64,000 nt of DNA, from contig CALXVQ010000007.1 in the NCBI GenBank assembly GCA_944392135.1, forward strand, positions 22,918-86,917, read 5' to 3'. The position numbers and the translations under genes were made by a program. Below the pieces are notes generated by a model. The model saw only the letters and a list, made by a program, of their open reading frames with translations. It did no database searches and was not told where the DNA came from. Shown here one piece after another: positions 63,927-64,000 of the stretch (position 1 is the stretch's first letter; every line of letters starts with the position of its first letter). This DNA comes from an uncultured Rickettsiales bacterium. GTDB lineage: Bacteria > Pseudomonadota > Alphaproteobacteria > Rickettsiales > UBA1997.

Positions 63927-64000
63927 ATGGATGTTATTGAATTAGTAAAAAACTTAATTAAATTTCCTTCTTATACTGGTAATAATCAAGAAATACATAA
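63927..64000 (+). CDS. dapE: Start of a DapE-type M20 peptidase (succinyl-diaminopimelate desuccinylase)
   Basis: Only the first ~24 codons are in the window (MDVIELVKNLIKFPSYTGNNQEIH). The opening pattern of an acidic residue, LVKNLIKFPS and T matches DapE, which makes L,L-diaminopimelate for lysine and murein. ArgE and other M20 family members start similarly, so the exact product rests on few residues. The frame continues past the right edge. Confidence 0.6.
   Translation, partial: MDVIELVKNLIKFPSYTGNNQEIH

Overview
The window is a very AT-rich (roughly a quarter G+C by eye, not computed) Gram-negative chromosome segment, most likely from an uncultured, host-associated alphaproteobacterium of Rickettsiales type. 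The pointers are a DUF2610 gene, an IalB-family protein, lepB-rnc order, a VirB8/VirB9 pair, scattered gene-transfer-agent (GTA)-like genes, an exported ankyrin protein, and outer-membrane genes (bamA, lptB, lolD, kdsD). The code is standard: UGA is a stop and prfB carries the classical frameshift. The exact order is not resolved.

Layout. 1-7.4 kb: an incomplete hypothetical gene, lysS, truA, an MtaD-type deaminase, tRNA-Cys, bamA and tRNA-Glu. 7.4-13.6 kb: DUF2610, ftsQ, uvrA, two tandem HD-domain paralogues sharing a 278-bp identical core, and a DUF167 gene. 13.6-16.7 kb (minus): mreB-mreC and a thioredoxin-like/polytopic membrane fusion. 16.7-21.5 kb: rplM-rpsI with a structured leader, typA, lgt and a 23-residue Cys/Gly peptide gene. 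21.5-24.7 kb: three tandem prepilin-like proteins. 24.7-33.5 kb (minus): dnaE, prfB (programmed frameshift), a phage/GTA terminase, kdsD, gmk and an IMPase-family gene. 33.6-36 kb: a further prepilin followed by two DsbA-like proteins, the second with a CPYS site. 36-40.7 kb (minus): pth, pgk, a charged-helix protein and yidC. 40.8-47.4 kb: xseB, trxA, a degenerate glutamine-synthetase-like gene, an N-terminally short mfd (minus), lptB, lepB and rnc. 47.4-48.9 kb is a 1.5-kb noncoding AT-rich stretch. 48.9-60.9 kb (mostly minus): rsmE, an exported ankyrin protein, GTA-type NlpC/P60 and DUF2163 genes, a DUF389 membrane protein, lon, virB8-virB9, comF (plus strand), a GyrI-like protein, coaD, an Nfu-type scaffold, a small lipoprotein, and fdx-lolD. 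61-64 kb (plus): ialB, gapA, two overlapping hypothetical genes and the start of dapE.

How the genes fit together. Most genes are core housekeeping: translation, replication and repair, murein and cell shape, envelope assembly, lower glycolysis. Mixed in are envelope systems without their usual machinery: four prepilin-like proteins with no ATPase, platform or peptidase gene in view, a pair of DsbA-like proteins beside one of them, VirB8/VirB9 without VirB10/B11/D4, and GTA genes split into separate islands. Intergenic spaces are short, operon genes often overlap as TAATG, and convergent genes often abut or overlap at their stops. The most novel-looking signals are the Cys-rich prepilin trio, the pilin plus DsbA pair, the gene-converted HD pair, the Mfd lacking its UvrB-homology half, the GS-like protein with replaced active-site residues, and the CGCGCG micro-protein.
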